A DNA stretch of 37,026 nucleotides from Acidobacteriota bacterium (lineage in GTDB: Bacteria > Acidobacteriota > CAIWXX01), in contig JACPPM010000160.1 of NCBI GenBank assembly GCA_016191015.1, forward strand, positions 1 to 37,026, given 5' to 3'. This document shows, piece after piece, positions 1-8,532 of this stretch. Under the pieces are notes generated by a model. The model made no database searches. It saw only the letters and a program-made list of their open reading frames with translations, and was not told where the DNA came from. A program made the translations under genes and the position numbers. The number at the start of each line of letters is the position of its first letter. Within the stretch, counting starts at the first letter, position 1.

Positions 1-24
1 ACCCTGAGCTCCGGAGATGACTGC

Positions 25-130
25 TCCGTTCCTGCATTCCTCCCTTCCTGCTTTCCTGAGAGGGGTTCGGAGGATCTCACCCACTCGAACGTTTTGCCAT
101 TTCGTGTCAACACTCAACTTCTCAGACACT
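25..130 (+). repeat. Dispersed ~105-bp repeat, copy A
   Basis: First of four related intergenic sequences. It opens with TCCGTTCCTGCATTCC, continues with TTCCTGCTTTCCTGAGAGG and ends with GCCATTTCGTGTCAACAC followed by a CAACTT box. The other copies are at 4275-4379 (reverse), 11217-11325 and, more diverged, 28760-28840. An open reading frame crosses this copy, but it is only repeat sequence and I do not call it a gene. Confidence 0.8.
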
Positions 131-164
131 AACGACCCGACTTTGTCGCGCGCATGTCGAGAGC

Positions 165-193
165 TTGACGACAAATCCGCGGCGTCTTATATT
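165..193 (+). promoter_or_regulatory. Sigma-70-like promoter for the OmpA-family gene
   Basis: TTGACG at 165-170 and TATATT at 188-193 are separated by exactly 17 bases. The expected start of transcription is near 200, which gives a leader of about 85 bases before the ATG at 285. The promoter lies downstream of repeat copy A and points into the OmpA-family gene. Confidence 0.6.
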
Positions 194-284
194 TGCGGCA
201 TGATCCCTGGCGGATGCTCCGCTGGCTACTCGTGTCTCCAGTTGTCAGCGGAACTGTCCAGGCGCGATTGAAGGGAGGAGTCCG

Positions 285-1430
285 ATGAAAGCCGTGTGGT
301 TACGTGCCGATGCGATCTGCATGTCGATCGCCTTTTTTGTCTCACTGGGGTCAAGCTCTGCTCAGCCCGGGCCGGAACCGTGGCCAGGCCTCACACCGTC
401 CGAGCCTGTCGTCTGCGGCGGTGATGAGGACAGCGTGATCCAGGGATACCTGATCAAAACGGCCGGGAATGGGGTCCTCGTGGATGTCAATTGTGACATC
501 CAGATCAGCGACAGTCACATTGTGGCCGGCCGCGCGGGGATTCTTGTGCGCGGCAATGGCAACGTGGAGCTCAGGAACTGTTATATCGAAGGAGGCGAGG
601 CAGCGATCGAGGTCCAGGGGAACGGCTCAGTTACCTACTCGGGGAACACCCTTCGGGGCGGTACCAAGGCGTCGCAGAACGCCGAGTTGGTCGATCGTGG
701 CGGCAACAAGGTCCTCGCCGGCGCGGCGGTGGCACCTTCCGTGCCCGCGGACAGGGAGTCCGAGGTTCGCATCGGAGCCACGGGGATCGAGGGCTCCGAG
801 GGCAGCATAAGCATCGGGCCCGGCGGTGTCGTGGTTTCTGACAATGGCGGTGATCGGGTGGCGGTGCGAGAGGATGCGGGCGTGAGCCTGTTTTCAGGAG
901 ATGCATCAGTTGTTGCTGATAGCGGGGCTGTGCGCCTTCGGGAAGGAAACGAGGCAGTCACGATCACGGGCGACTGGCGGGTCGTCACAGGCACACTCTA
1001 CAAGGCGGATGACACGGCGCGACTCCTGACGGAGCTCGGCGCGACATCCACTGGCGGCGAGATTCAGCTCCAACTGGCGGGTGACGTTCTCTTCGACTTC
1101 AACAGCGCCGCTGTTCGCGCCGACGCCGTGGCCCAACTGGCCAAGGTCGCCCATGTGATGCGCCAGAGGGCTACTGGTCAGATCGACGTGGTCGGCCACA
1201 CGGATTCGGTAGGCGGCGATGAGTACAACCTGAAACTGTCTCGGCAACGAGCTGCGGCAGTCATGCGATGGCTCAACGAAAAGGAGGGGATCCCGGCCTC
1301 TATGCTGGTTGGGCACGGAATGGGGTCGAAGAAACCCGTGGCTCACAACACGATGCCGGATGGGAGCGACGATCCATCAGGGCGGGCCAAGAACAGGCGC
1401 GTCGAGATCCGATTCGCGTCTTCCCAGTAG
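285..1430 (+). CDS. Secreted OmpA-family protein with beta-helix-like N-terminal region
   Basis: A 381-residue envelope protein. The N-terminus has a hydrophobic signal-like segment ending near SSSAQ (residues 22-27). Residues about 40-150 contain short repeating NGNVEL/GNGSVTYSGN units that resemble right-handed beta-helix rungs. Residues about 265-378 form an OmpA C-terminal domain, with the GDVLFDFNSA strand, the GHTDSVGG loop, NLKLSRQRA and the terminal KNRRVEI. This domain binds peptidoglycan in known OmpA/Pal proteins, so the protein probably anchors to the wall from the outer membrane or periplasm. The start is supported by an AAGGGAGGAG ribosome site just upstream and by the promoter at 165-193. 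The N-terminal part is not the usual OmpA beta-barrel, so its role is unknown. The tyrS gene converges on it from the right. Confidence 0.9.
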   Translation: MKAVWLRADAICMSIAFFVSLGSSSAQPGPEPWPGLTPSEPVVCGGDEDSVIQGYLIKTAGNGVLVDVNCDIQISDSHIVAGRAGILVRGNGNVELRNCYIEGGEAAIEVQGNGSVTYSGNTLRGGTKASQNAELVDRGGNKVLAGAAVAPSVPADRESEVRIGATGIEGSEGSISIGPGGVVVSDNGGDRVAVREDAGVSLFSGDASVVADSGAVRLREGNEAVTITGDWRVVTGTLYKADDTARLLTELGATSTGGEIQLQLAGDVLFDFNSAAVRADAVAQLAKVAHVMRQRATGQIDVVGHTDSVGGDEYNLKLSRQRAAAVMRWLNEKEGIPASMLVGHGMGSKKPVAHNTMPDGSDDPSGRAKNRRVEIRFASSQ

Positions 1431-1472
1431 GGCTGGGCCGATCCGGCGCAGCCCTCCGCCCCGGCGGCTCAC

Positions 1473-2690
1473 TCACCGGAAGAGATCGACGATGTAGAAC
1501 CCGCGCTTGCCGACCTTGATGTGCACCTCGCGGGGTGAGGATGTCTCGACGCGGATGAGCGGGTCACTGATGCGGGCCCCATCGAGCGAGACGCCGCCCT
1601 GTTCGATCGTGCGGCGAGCGTCGGCCTTGGACTTGGTGATGCTGAGCTTGGCCAGGAGCTCGATCAGCGGCACCGCCCCGTCCTGGCACGGCCAGCGGAG
1701 GCGCGTCATCTCGTCGGGTGCCCCCTTCTGAGCAAACACCCGCTCGAACTCCTCCTCGGCCTGCTTCGCGGCTTCCTCACCGCAGTAGCGCGCGGTCAGC
1801 ATCAGCGCCAGATCCTGCTTGACCCGCTTCGGATGGCGGCGCCCTTCCTGAATGTCAAGCCGAAGTTGGCGGATGTCTTCGAGGGTGAGGTCGGTGAGGA
1901 GCTCATAGTATTTGAACATCAGCTCATCGGTGATCGACAGCAGCTTTCCATAGATCTCACGAGGCGGTTCGTTGATGCCGACGTAGTTGCCGAGAGACTT
2001 GCTCATCTTCTCGACCCCGTCGAGGCCTTCGAGAAGCGGCATCGTCAGGACGACCTGCGCGTCCTGCCCATACTCGCGCTGCAGCTCCCGTCCCACGAGC
2101 AGGTTGAATTTCTGGTCCGTCCCTCCCAGCTCGACGTCCGCCTTCAACGCAACCGAATCGTAACCCTGCGCGAGCGGATAGAGGAGCTCGTGGACAGAAA
2201 TCGGAAGGCCGGATTTGAAACGCTTGGAAAAATCGTCGCGCTCCAGAATCCGCGCCACGGTGTATCTCGCGCACAGCCTGATGAAGTCCTCACTCGTGAA
2301 CGCCGAGAGCCATCGGCTGTTGAAATCGATCACGGTTTTCTCTGGATCGAGGATCTTGAAGACCTGCTTCTTGTAGGTCTCCGCGTTCTGGAGAACCTCA
2401 TCGCGCGTCATCGGCTTCCGCGTCACGTTGCGGCCGCTCGGGTCGCCAATCATCCCTGTGAAATCGCCGATGAGGAAGACCGCCCGGTGACCGAGGTCCT
2501 GAAACTGCTTCATCTTCTGGAGGAGAACGGTGTGGCCCAGATGCAGATCCGGAGCCGTCGGATCGAATCCCGCCTTCACGATCAAGGAGCGGCCCGATCG
2601 CAGCTTCGCCAGAAGCTCCTCCTCGCGGATGATCTCGACAGCGCCCTTCTTCAGAAGCCTGAGTTGCTCTTCAGCCGGTTTCATGCTCAT
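1473..2690 (-). CDS. tyrS: Tyrosyl-tRNA synthetase
   Basis: Charges tRNA-Tyr with tyrosine in the cytoplasm. The HIGH-type motif appears as HLGH, the class I signature as KMSKS, and a C-terminal S4 RNA-binding domain carries [14 protein letters not shown]. From the start chosen here the protein has 405 residues, the normal length for the bacterial TyrZ-like subgroup. The frame is open back to 2843, but that extension runs through the dispersed hairpin repeat at 2779-2858. I therefore start at MSMKPAEEQ (2690); the ATG at 2684 is also possible. The ribosome site is weak (TAGGG). It is the last gene of a minus-strand run behind purN, about 190 bases downstream of it. Confidence 0.97.
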   Translation of the reverse strand: MSMKPAEEQLRLLKKGAVEIIREEELLAKLRSGRSLIVKAGFDPTAPDLHLGHTVLLQKMKQFQDLGHRAVFLIGDFTGMIGDPSGRNVTRKPMTRDEVLQNAETYKKQVFKILDPEKTVIDFNSRWLSAFTSEDFIRLCARYTVARILERDDFSKRFKSGLPISVHELLYPLAQGYDSVALKADVELGGTDQKFNLLVGRELQREYGQDAQVVLTMPLLEGLDGVEKMSKSLGNYVGINEPPREIYGKLLSITDELMFKYYELLTDLTLEDIRQLRLDIQEGRRHPKRVKQDLALMLTARYCGEEAAKQAEEEFERVFAQKGAPDEMTRLRWPCQDGAVPLIELLAKLSITKSKADARRTIEQGGVSLDGARISDPLIRVETSSPREVHIKVGKRGFYIVDLFR

Positions 2691-2778
2691 AACGCGCAGT
2701 ACCCTAGCAGAGAGAGTCGGAGGCCGCAACGGCCACGGATCGCCAATGCGGAGGAATCGGTCCCCGGGCATGCCCGCA

Positions 2779-2858
2779 TCGTCATCCTGAGGAGCCGGGC
2801 GGAGCCCGGTGACGAAGGATCTCCAGCACGCGCCCGGGGTCATGGAGGAGATCCTTCG
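2779..2858. repeat. REP-like hairpin repeat (CATCCTGAGG...GAAGGATCTCC family)
   Basis: Contains GTCATCCTGAGGAG, a GCCGGGCGGAGCCCGG hairpin core and CGAAGGATCTCC (2813-2824). A perfect inverted copy of the last element, GGAGATCCTTCG, lies at 2847-2858, so 12-base arms flank a 22-base loop. A second member of the family is at 14498-14543, inside the start of purM. This copy lies between purN and tyrS and could act as a transcript-processing or attenuating hairpin, but it lacks a T-tract. Confidence 0.75.
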
Positions 2859-2881
2859 GCTCGGCAGCGACGTGCGCGAGT

Positions 2882-3505
2882 CTACTTCGCCGCGCCGAAC
2901 GTCACCCGCCGGCCTCGCACTACCACGCGCCCGCTCAGAACCGTCCGGATCGCGCGCCAGTAGGTGTCGTGCTCGCGCTCGAGGATACGCGCCGACAGCG
3001 ACTCCTCGGTATCCTCATCCTGCACCGGCACGGTCTGTTGAAGGATGATCGGGCCCGTATCGACGCCGGCATCCACGAAATGCACCGTGCAGCCACTTAC
3101 CTTGACTCCGTACTCAAGCGCCTGGCGCTGTGCATGCAGTCCCGGGAAGGATGGCAACAAGGCAGGGTGAATGTTGAGAATGCGCCCCGGAAACTGTTGG
3201 ATGAATTCCGGCGTGAGGATCCGCATCCATCCGGCCAGGCAGACCAGGTCCACGTCGCGGGCCCGCAACGCATCGGCTACAGCCAGGTCGTATTCCGCGC
3301 GCGTCGGGTGCTGCCGGGGATCGAGGAAAACAGCGTCGATCCCGCGGTCGCGGGCCGCGCCCAGTCCGGGCGCGTCGGCCTTGTTGCTCACGACCAGATC
3401 GACACGGGCCGCAAGATCCCCGCGCCGGATCCGTTCGGCAATCGCAACGAAGTTCGAGCCCCGGCCCGATAGGAGAACACCCAGTCCGCGCCCGTCCGCG
3501 CTCAT
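2882..3505 (-). CDS. purN: Phosphoribosylglycinamide formyltransferase (PurN)
   Basis: Transfers a formyl group from 10-formyl-tetrahydrofolate to GAR, the third step of purine synthesis. The 207-residue length fits the family. The phosphate loop is SGRGSN (residues 13-18). The catalytic trio is visible as N111 and H113 in [12 protein letters not shown] and D149 in VDTGP. The gene lies about 10 kb from the main pur operon, but on the same strand. It is followed by a REP-like hairpin repeat and tyrS, and preceded by the vapBC pair. Start at ATG 3505; no strong ribosome site is obvious. Confidence 0.97.
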   Translation of the reverse strand: MSADGRGLGVLLSGRGSNFVAIAERIRRGDLAARVDLVVSNKADAPGLGAARDRGIDAVFLDPRQHPTRAEYDLAVADALRARDVDLVCLAGWMRILTPEFIQQFPGRILNIHPALLPSFPGLHAQRQALEYGVKVSGCTVHFVDAGVDTGPIILQQTVPVQDEDTEESLSARILEREHDTYWRAIRTVLSGRVVVRGRRVTFGAAK

Positions 3506-3552
3506 GGGGTCCGATTGTACCGCAAAAGGCCGCCCGCTCCAGCGTCAGTCGT

Positions 3553-3954
3553 TCAGGGCAGCGCCCGAAAGCCGGCGCGTTGGAAGTGGACATCGAACGT
3601 GAAAACCCGCTTGACCGAGGCTCGCGTCATGAGAGCAAATGATATGCAGTCGGTGAAACTCACCCTCTGATCGGCGTACTTCTCGAACAGATCCAGAGCG
3701 TTCTGTTCATCCTGGTCGTCAGGTCGCACGATGGTCAGGTGCGAGGATGCGTAGAGATTCCGCGCCCGCTCCGCGGCAAACCCGTACCCTGCCCGCCGGC
3801 CAAGCAACGTGATAGTTTCGTCCAGCACATAGCTGCTGGTGAGGCAGCGTTCCCTGGCGGCGGCTAGCCGATTCCAGTATGCCGCAGCTCGTTCGTGGTG
3901 TTGGTCCCGAGTCAGGTGGCGTGCTAGGAGCGCACCCGTATCGACGTAGATCAT
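3553..3954 (-). CDS. vapC: PIN-domain toxin (VapC-like ribonuclease)
   Basis: A 133-residue PIN domain protein. The acidic active-site residues can be placed at D5 (MIYVDTGALL), E46 (VLDET), D102 (SFTDC) and D121 (FTFDVHF). That is the full Mg-binding set of the family, so the enzyme should be active. VapC toxins cleave tRNA or rRNA to stop growth; the target of this one cannot be read from sequence. Its ATG overlaps the stop of the upstream antitoxin (ATGA at 3951-3954), the usual translationally coupled antitoxin-first order. The pair lies between purN and a dispersed repeat, consistent with insertion as a mobile module. Confidence 0.9.
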   Translation of the reverse strand: MIYVDTGALLARHLTRDQHHERAAAYWNRLAAARERCLTSSYVLDETITLLGRRAGYGFAAERARNLYASSHLTIVRPDDQDEQNALDLFEKYADQRVSFTDCISFALMTRASVKRVFTFDVHFQRAGFRALP

Positions 3955-4190
3955 CCCTCGTCGCCGTAGAGATAGGCATCATGACGGTCGGAGAGGTCTC
4001 TCGGGGCAGGGCCTCGGTAGATCGCCGCGTCGTCATACATCGTGTCGGTTGCCTCACCCCGGGCGCCCTTCCCAGCAGAGTCTTTCAGCGAGCTGCGGAT
4101 GAGCTCGCCGAGGGAGATGCCCAGTTTCCTCGCGCGCAACACGGCGCGTGTCTTGAGGTCATCCGGAAGCATGACGGTTGTTCTTCGCAT
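3951..4190 (-). CDS. vapB: Ribbon-helix-helix antitoxin (VapB-like)
   Basis: A 79-residue protein. Its first ~40 residues look like a ribbon-helix-helix fold: a TTVMLPDDLK strand followed by LRARKLGISLGELIRSSL. This part should bind DNA, and the acidic C-terminal tail (DRHDAYLYGDEG) should bind and block the PIN toxin. The frame is open upstream to 4424, but that part is repeat copy B. I chose ATG 4190 because GGAGGAG sits seven bases upstream and the protein then begins at the fold. The next in-frame ATG at 4220 lies inside the promoter. It is co-translated with the toxin through a 4-base overlap and probably represses its own operon at the site at 4212-4240. Confidence 0.85.
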   Translation of the reverse strand: MRRTTVMLPDDLKTRAVLRARKLGISLGELIRSSLKDSAGKGARGEATDTMYDDAAIYRGPAPRDLSDRHDAYLYGDEG

Positions 4191-4211
4191 TGCTGGTCTC
4201 CTCCACCGAGG

Positions 4212-4240
4212 CTTATACATAGTTATGTAGCCATAATCAA
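4212..4240 (-). promoter_or_regulatory. vapBC promoter with operator palindrome in the spacer
   Basis: On the minus strand, TTGATT (4235-4240) and TATAAG (4212-4217) are 17 bases apart. A perfect inverted repeat, TACATA-AC-TATGTA (4216-4229), lies in the spacer and overlaps the -10 box. Short palindromes of this kind are typical operators for ribbon-helix-helix antitoxins, so the VapB-VapC complex would block RNA polymerase directly. Transcription would begin near 4205, about 15 bases before the vapB start. Confidence 0.65.
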
Positions 4241-4274
4241 GATCGCCGGAGAGTGGCCCGATCCGCGTCTCCTG

Positions 4275-4379
4275 GTGTCTGGGAAGTTGAGTGTTGACGC
4301 AAAATGGCAAGAAATGTGAGGCGGCTAAATCTTCCGAGCTCCTCTCAGGAAAGCAGGAGGGGAGGAATGCAGGAACGGA
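4275..4379 (-). repeat. Dispersed ~105-bp repeat, copy B
   Basis: Read on the minus strand it matches copy A closely, including TCCGTTCCTGCATTCC, the CTTTCCTGAGAGG block, TTGCCATTTTGCGTCAACAC and TCAACTT. The outer flank (about 4400-4435, minus strand) also shares GTGAGAGCGTTC with copy C. It lies directly upstream of the vapBC promoter. Confidence 0.8.
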
Positions 4380-4589
4380 GCGGTCGTCTCGGCCGATCGG
4401 GGTGGCTCGGAAGAACGCTCTCACTCTCCACGCTCCACGCTCTCACGCGCGGCGACATCTCTGACTGAATGCTGGTCTAGGTTGCAGGTCAGCCCGGAGG
4501 GCTTCATAATGCTCCCTGAGTGGGTGCGATCCGAAGCTGGGCAGGTCGAAGAACATCTCCGGACCCTTCGAATCAGGGAGGTCTTGCAC

Positions 4590-6245
4590 ATGAAGCCTGA
4601 CTGTTTGACGGTTGCGATCGTCCTTGTCATGGCCGCCGCGCATCTTGCCGCTTCGCCCTTTCGTCAGGTGCGCATCCCGGCGCCCGGCATGATCGACGAT
4701 ATCGCGGTCGGTGATTTCAACGGAGACGGCTACGCCGACATCGCGATCCTCGACGCTTCGGCCAAGAAAGTGCGCGTTTTCGTCGGGGACAGCAGCATGG
4801 GATACGCACGGCAGGTCACCAAGGGTTACTCGAAAATCGGTGAGCTGTTCGGTGGGCTGGCCGATTTCACCGGCGACGGTCTTCTGGACATCGCCGTCGA
4901 CAGCGTGTGGGCGACGACCTGGTTCGCGGTCCTGCCCGGGAAAGGGAATGGAGAATTCCTGGCGCCAAAGCCCTTGAACTCGAGCACGAGCGAGCCGAAA
5001 TTCAGATCGCTGTCCGCCTTCGACCTTGACGGGGATGGCCGCTCGGACCTCGCCGGGCAGCAGGACTACTACGGCAGTAGTCCAAGCTCGCTTCTGGCCT
5101 TCCGCAACCTCGGCGGAAACAAGTACCAGGTACTGACGATCGCTGATGGAGCAGAGTATCAAGGCCTGACCACAGGCGACTTCGACCGTGACGGGTTCTC
5201 TGATGTCGTGACCGGCGACCTGGACACCGATTCGGTGTACTTCTACAAGAGCAACGGAGACGGGACGTTTGCTGCGCCGGTGAGAACGGGTGTCGGCAGC
5301 ATCGGCACGGCGATCGAGGGAGCCGATCTCAACCGCGATGGGAAGCTCGACCTGGTCGGCGGAGGCAACTTTCTCGGCGAATCCTGGGCGATGATGGGCA
5401 AGGGCAACGGTCAGTTCATCAAGCGGAAGCTGTTGCCCGGGTCGTTTGAGAGTGTCAACAATGGCATCACGATCGCCGACTTGCTCGGCGGCACCGCCCC
5501 GGACATCGCCTCAGGACGTACGAGCGGCATCACGCTGTGGGAAGGCAAAGGGAACGGCACTTTCGCTTCGCCTCAGCACCTCGCGACTTACACCCGATTC
5601 GATCGCAACGACTACTTCTCGAGTGGGGGAACGAATCAGGCCGCCGGGGACCTCAACGGCGACGGCAAAATGGACCTCGTGGGAGCTCAGTGGGAGTACA
5701 TGGGCTCGAGCGATCCCGAGATGTCGAATCTCGTCCTGTTCGTGAACGGCCAGCCAGCCGGGAGCTTCACGATTTCCAACTTGTCCCACAGCACGCTCAC
5801 CTACGCAGGCGGAATCGTCACGATGATCGGAAGCGTGCAATTCCAGGGCACCGGTCTGGCCCTCAAGTACGCGGGGGCGCCGGTCCTCACGGACAACGCC
5901 TTCATGGAGCTCACCGTGAACCTGGACTTCCCGTCCCCGATGGACGACTATGACTTTACATATCAGGCCACAGGCGCGTTTCTGAACCTTCTGGGACAGA
6001 GCAGCGGCACGATCTCATACAGCCTGACGCTCCCGACGACAGTCATCTCGACCGCGACACCCTCGATCAGCGTCGAGGAGCTCTACGTATGGGACTACAA
6101 CCTTCTCCGGAGTAACGAACTGCCCGCGGCGCGATCGCATCGGACTGCCACTCCGCGTGCACGCACGGCGACAAGTATGGAGGGGCGCGTAGCCCTGGTG
6201 GGCGCGCGGCAGTACGGATCAGTCGACCAGAATGACTCCCCGTGA
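4590..6245 (+). CDS. Secreted FG-GAP/VCBS repeat protein
   Basis: About 551 residues. A signal peptide (LTVAIVLVMAAAHLAAS) is followed by FG-GAP-type repeats with calcium-binding loops: DFNGDGYAD, DLDGDGRSD, DFDRDGFSD, DLNRDGKLD and DLNGDGKMD. These repeats build integrin-alpha-like beta-propellers in surface or secreted proteins. The ~150 residues after the propeller look beta-rich but match nothing I recognise. The start at 4590 has AGGGAGG eight bases upstream; the frame is open to 4482 but lacks a signal there. The last ~45 residues are arginine-rich and unlike the rest. The stop codon lies in a 42-base copy of the end of purM, so the C-terminus may have been replaced by a rearrangement. 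Confidence 0.85.
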   Translation: MKPDCLTVAIVLVMAAAHLAASPFRQVRIPAPGMIDDIAVGDFNGDGYADIAILDASAKKVRVFVGDSSMGYARQVTKGYSKIGELFGGLADFTGDGLLDIAVDSVWATTWFAVLPGKGNGEFLAPKPLNSSTSEPKFRSLSAFDLDGDGRSDLAGQQDYYGSSPSSLLAFRNLGGNKYQVLTIADGAEYQGLTTGDFDRDGFSDVVTGDLDTDSVYFYKSNGDGTFAAPVRTGVGSIGTAIEGADLNRDGKLDLVGGGNFLGESWAMMGKGNGQFIKRKLLPGSFESVNNGITIADLLGGTAPDIASGRTSGITLWEGKGNGTFASPQHLATYTRFDRNDYFSSGGTNQAAGDLNGDGKMDLVGAQWEYMGSSDPEMSNLVLFVNGQPAGSFTISNLSHSTLTYAGGIVTMIGSVQFQGTGLALKYAGAPVLTDNAFMELTVNLDFPSPMDDYDFTYQATGAFLNLLGQSSGTISYSLTLPTTVISTATPSISVEELYVWDYNLLRSNELPAARSHRTATPRARTATSMEGRVALVGARQYGSVDQNDSP

Positions 6246-6255
6246 GCCTCTGACG
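6214..6255 (-). pseudogene. Copy of the 3' end of purM
   Basis: These 42 bases match 13464-13505, which hold the last codons of purM and five bases beyond, at 38 of 42 positions. On the minus strand they still encode a tail ending ILVD then stop, against TLVD in the real gene. I see no further purM sequence on either side. The segment supplies the stop codon of the FG-GAP gene on the opposite strand. Confidence 0.5.
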
Positions 6256-6486
6256 TAAGCGCCGGGAGGCTTCGTCGGAGCAGCCTGGCTATCTCCACCG
6301 GCTTCAGACACGGCCATGTCGTACATTGGGGCCGCGATGCCGGAGACATCGGAATTGTTGCTGATGCCCTCCAGAGTCCTGTGCCGTGACAGATCCTCGT
6401 GAGAGGGATGTCAACCCCGGGCGATCTCAATGCGTCTAATATGGAACCGTGATCTGCACATGCCGATCCTACAGGAGATGAATCGT

Positions 6487-8475
6487 ATGAAGTGCCTCAT
6501 GTCCGCGTTGTGCCTGCTCTCTTTCCTGGCCGCTTCTGCCGGCTCGGGCGAACCGCCCTCCGGTCTGAGCTACTCCATTCAGGCCGATATCGATGCCCGA
6601 GCCAAGGTCGTGCGGGCGAAGGCCACCGTAGCGCTCCCCTCCACCTCCGTCACGGATGCGCGTGAGGTAAGCCTGGATCTGAAGTCGTCGGGCACGACGC
6701 CAGATGGCCGGCCGCAACTCACGATTCAACGCGTTTATCTACCGGGCTGGCAGCGGGATGCGTCGATGAAGGAGGCAGACGGGGTCCTCCGCGTCCAGAT
6801 CCCGCAAGGAGTGTCGCTCCCGAGCGTCATCCAGCTCCTGATCGAATACTCCATCCCATTCGATTCGGACTCGCTAAAGAACTATGGCTACTACCTGTAC
6901 TCGATGTGGTACCCGGATGTCGTCTCGTCGGGCGGTGCTGAGATGCGGTTCCGTGATTTCTCTGTTTCGATGAGCTATCCGGTGAGCTTCACCGTGCTGA
7001 CGACGGGCGCCCGTGAGGGCTCGTCGACGGAGAGGGCGGGGATCAAAACCGAGCAGTTCGTGGCGCCGCACGTCGAAGGATTCGCGCTTGGCTTCGGTGA
7101 AGGGTTCGTCCTCACGCCGATGGAACGAGGCGGAACCCGGGTGATCGCCTTCTGCCAGCCGGAGCTCGCCGCGACGTATCGCACGATCGCTGAAGCCTCG
7201 CTGGATGCGATCTCCTGGTATAGGGAGACGTACGGGTTCTCGCCCCTGCGTCAGATTGGAATCCTGCAGGGCCCCAAGCAGTGGGCCGGCGGCTACCCGA
7301 TGCCAAACATGTTCATGGTGCATCGCGGGAGACTGGATCGGGACTTCATCGAGTGGATCACGGCGCATGAGGTGGGCCACTACTATTGGGGCCTCTATGT
7401 GCTGGGCGACACCGAGGATCTCGACTGGCTCGAGCTGGCCAACGGAATCTGGGCAGATCAGCTCTACATGGCGCGGAAGAGGGGGAGGTCGCTCGATGAG
7501 CAGTGGCGCAGCGACGATGCAGGCGACTGGTACGTCGACTTCGTGAGGGGCATGATCGGCAACCATGAACAGCGGCTCGGCATCACCGAGGAGGAGGAAA
7601 CAGCACTCGATTTCGACTACAACTCCCTGGTCCGGCACGCGAAGGGGGCGGTCGGCCTCTTCCTCCAGGCCCGCCGCATAGGATCGGAGAAGTTCCTGGC
7701 CCTGCAACGTCAGATCCTGAACGAGTACGCGCATCGCCCCCTCCCCGTTTCGGAGTTCGTCGAGCGACTCGAGAAGGCAGGTGCCGCTGGGGCCGGCGAG
7801 TTCTTCAAGAAGTGGAAGCGCGCGGACGCAACCATAGCGTATGCGGCGGAGCTGGTCGAGGTAACGCCCGACCCGGATGGAGTGACGTGCAAGATCTCGG
7901 TTGCGCGTCAGGGCACAATCCCGTATCCGGTTTCGGTCGAGGTAAGAGACACCGCTGGGCAGGCGATCAGAAAGGAGCTCCCTGGTGTGGAGAGCGAGGA
8001 GACGTTCGAAGTGACCTTGTCCACCGCTCCCTCGGAAATCTGCCTCGACTCCGATGGCATCCTGCCGATGTGGAACAGCTCGCACGCCGGCATACGTCGG
8101 GTCTTCCTGCGCGCGCTCTACTCTGAGTCGCTGACGGAACCGTTTGTCCAACTCGCTCCTCTTTATCTCACGGAGCATCCCGATGACGCACGGATCCGCA
8201 TGACGCTCGCCGCCGCCCACTTCGATCGCAGGCGCTACGCCGACGTGATTGCGCTCCTCGAAAGCAAGCTCGATGCCCCTTGCAGCTACCGCGTGGGCTG
8301 CATGTCCGCCATGTACCTGGCTCGAGCCCTCGGCCAAGTCGGACGCCGCTCGGACGCCGCCGCACTGCTCGCGAGCGTCCGCGACGCCAGCGAAAAGGAG
8401 GGACTGCACGATCGCTGGACCGCGGCAGAGAAGGAGTTGGGAATGGCCGAGCCGGGTCGCCGCTCGGAGCGCTGA
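6487..8475 (+). CDS. Secreted M1-like (gluzincin) metallopeptidase with altered active site and TPR-like tail
   Basis: About 662 residues with an N-terminal signal peptide (LMSALCLLSFLAASAGS). A beta-rich N-domain leads to a peptidase domain with HEVGH at residues 294-298, followed by YYWG as in the QWFG of M1 enzymes. In the M1 family the third zinc ligand is a Glu 19 residues after the motif (WLNEG). Here the aligned text is WLELANG, so Glu falls one position early and Leu takes its place. No GxMEN exopeptidase motif is visible; the matching region reads AGGYPMPNMF. The enzyme may be altered or inactive. The C-terminal ~130 residues (ARIRMTLAAAHFDRRRYADV) look like TPR helices. The start at 6487 has AGGAG about nine bases upstream. 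It follows the FG-GAP gene on the same strand. Confidence 0.8.
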   Translation: MKCLMSALCLLSFLAASAGSGEPPSGLSYSIQADIDARAKVVRAKATVALPSTSVTDAREVSLDLKSSGTTPDGRPQLTIQRVYLPGWQRDASMKEADGVLRVQIPQGVSLPSVIQLLIEYSIPFDSDSLKNYGYYLYSMWYPDVVSSGGAEMRFRDFSVSMSYPVSFTVLTTGAREGSSTERAGIKTEQFVAPHVEGFALGFGEGFVLTPMERGGTRVIAFCQPELAATYRTIAEASLDAISWYRETYGFSPLRQIGILQGPKQWAGGYPMPNMFMVHRGRLDRDFIEWITAHEVGHYYWGLYVLGDTEDLDWLELANGIWADQLYMARKRGRSLDEQWRSDDAGDWYVDFVRGMIGNHEQRLGITEEEETALDFDYNSLVRHAKGAVGLFLQARRIGSEKFLALQRQILNEYAHRPLPVSEFVERLEKAGAAGAGEFFKKWKRADATIAYAAELVEVTPDPDGVTCKISVARQGTIPYPVSVEVRDTAGQAIRKELPGVESEETFEVTLSTAPSEICLDSDGILPMWNSSHAGIRRVFLRALYSESLTEPFVQLAPLYLTEHPDDARIRMTLAAAHFDRRRYADVIALLESKLDAPCSYRVGCMSAMYLARALGQVGRRSDAAALLASVRDASEKEGLHDRWTAAEKELGMAEPGRRSER

Positions 8476-8532
8476 GCGGTGATGCCGGCTGATTCTACCG
8501 CTCCGGCTCAAGTTATTTTCCCATCAGACGCC

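Noticed and set aside
17-271. Short open frame at the window start
   Set aside because: It runs through repeat copy A and the OmpA promoter, with no ribosome site or recognisable protein.
6874-8511. 545-codon open frame on the minus strand opposite the M1-like peptidase
   Set aside because: Composition is shadow-like and no family motif appears; the plus-strand gene has a signal peptide, ribosome site and HEVGH.
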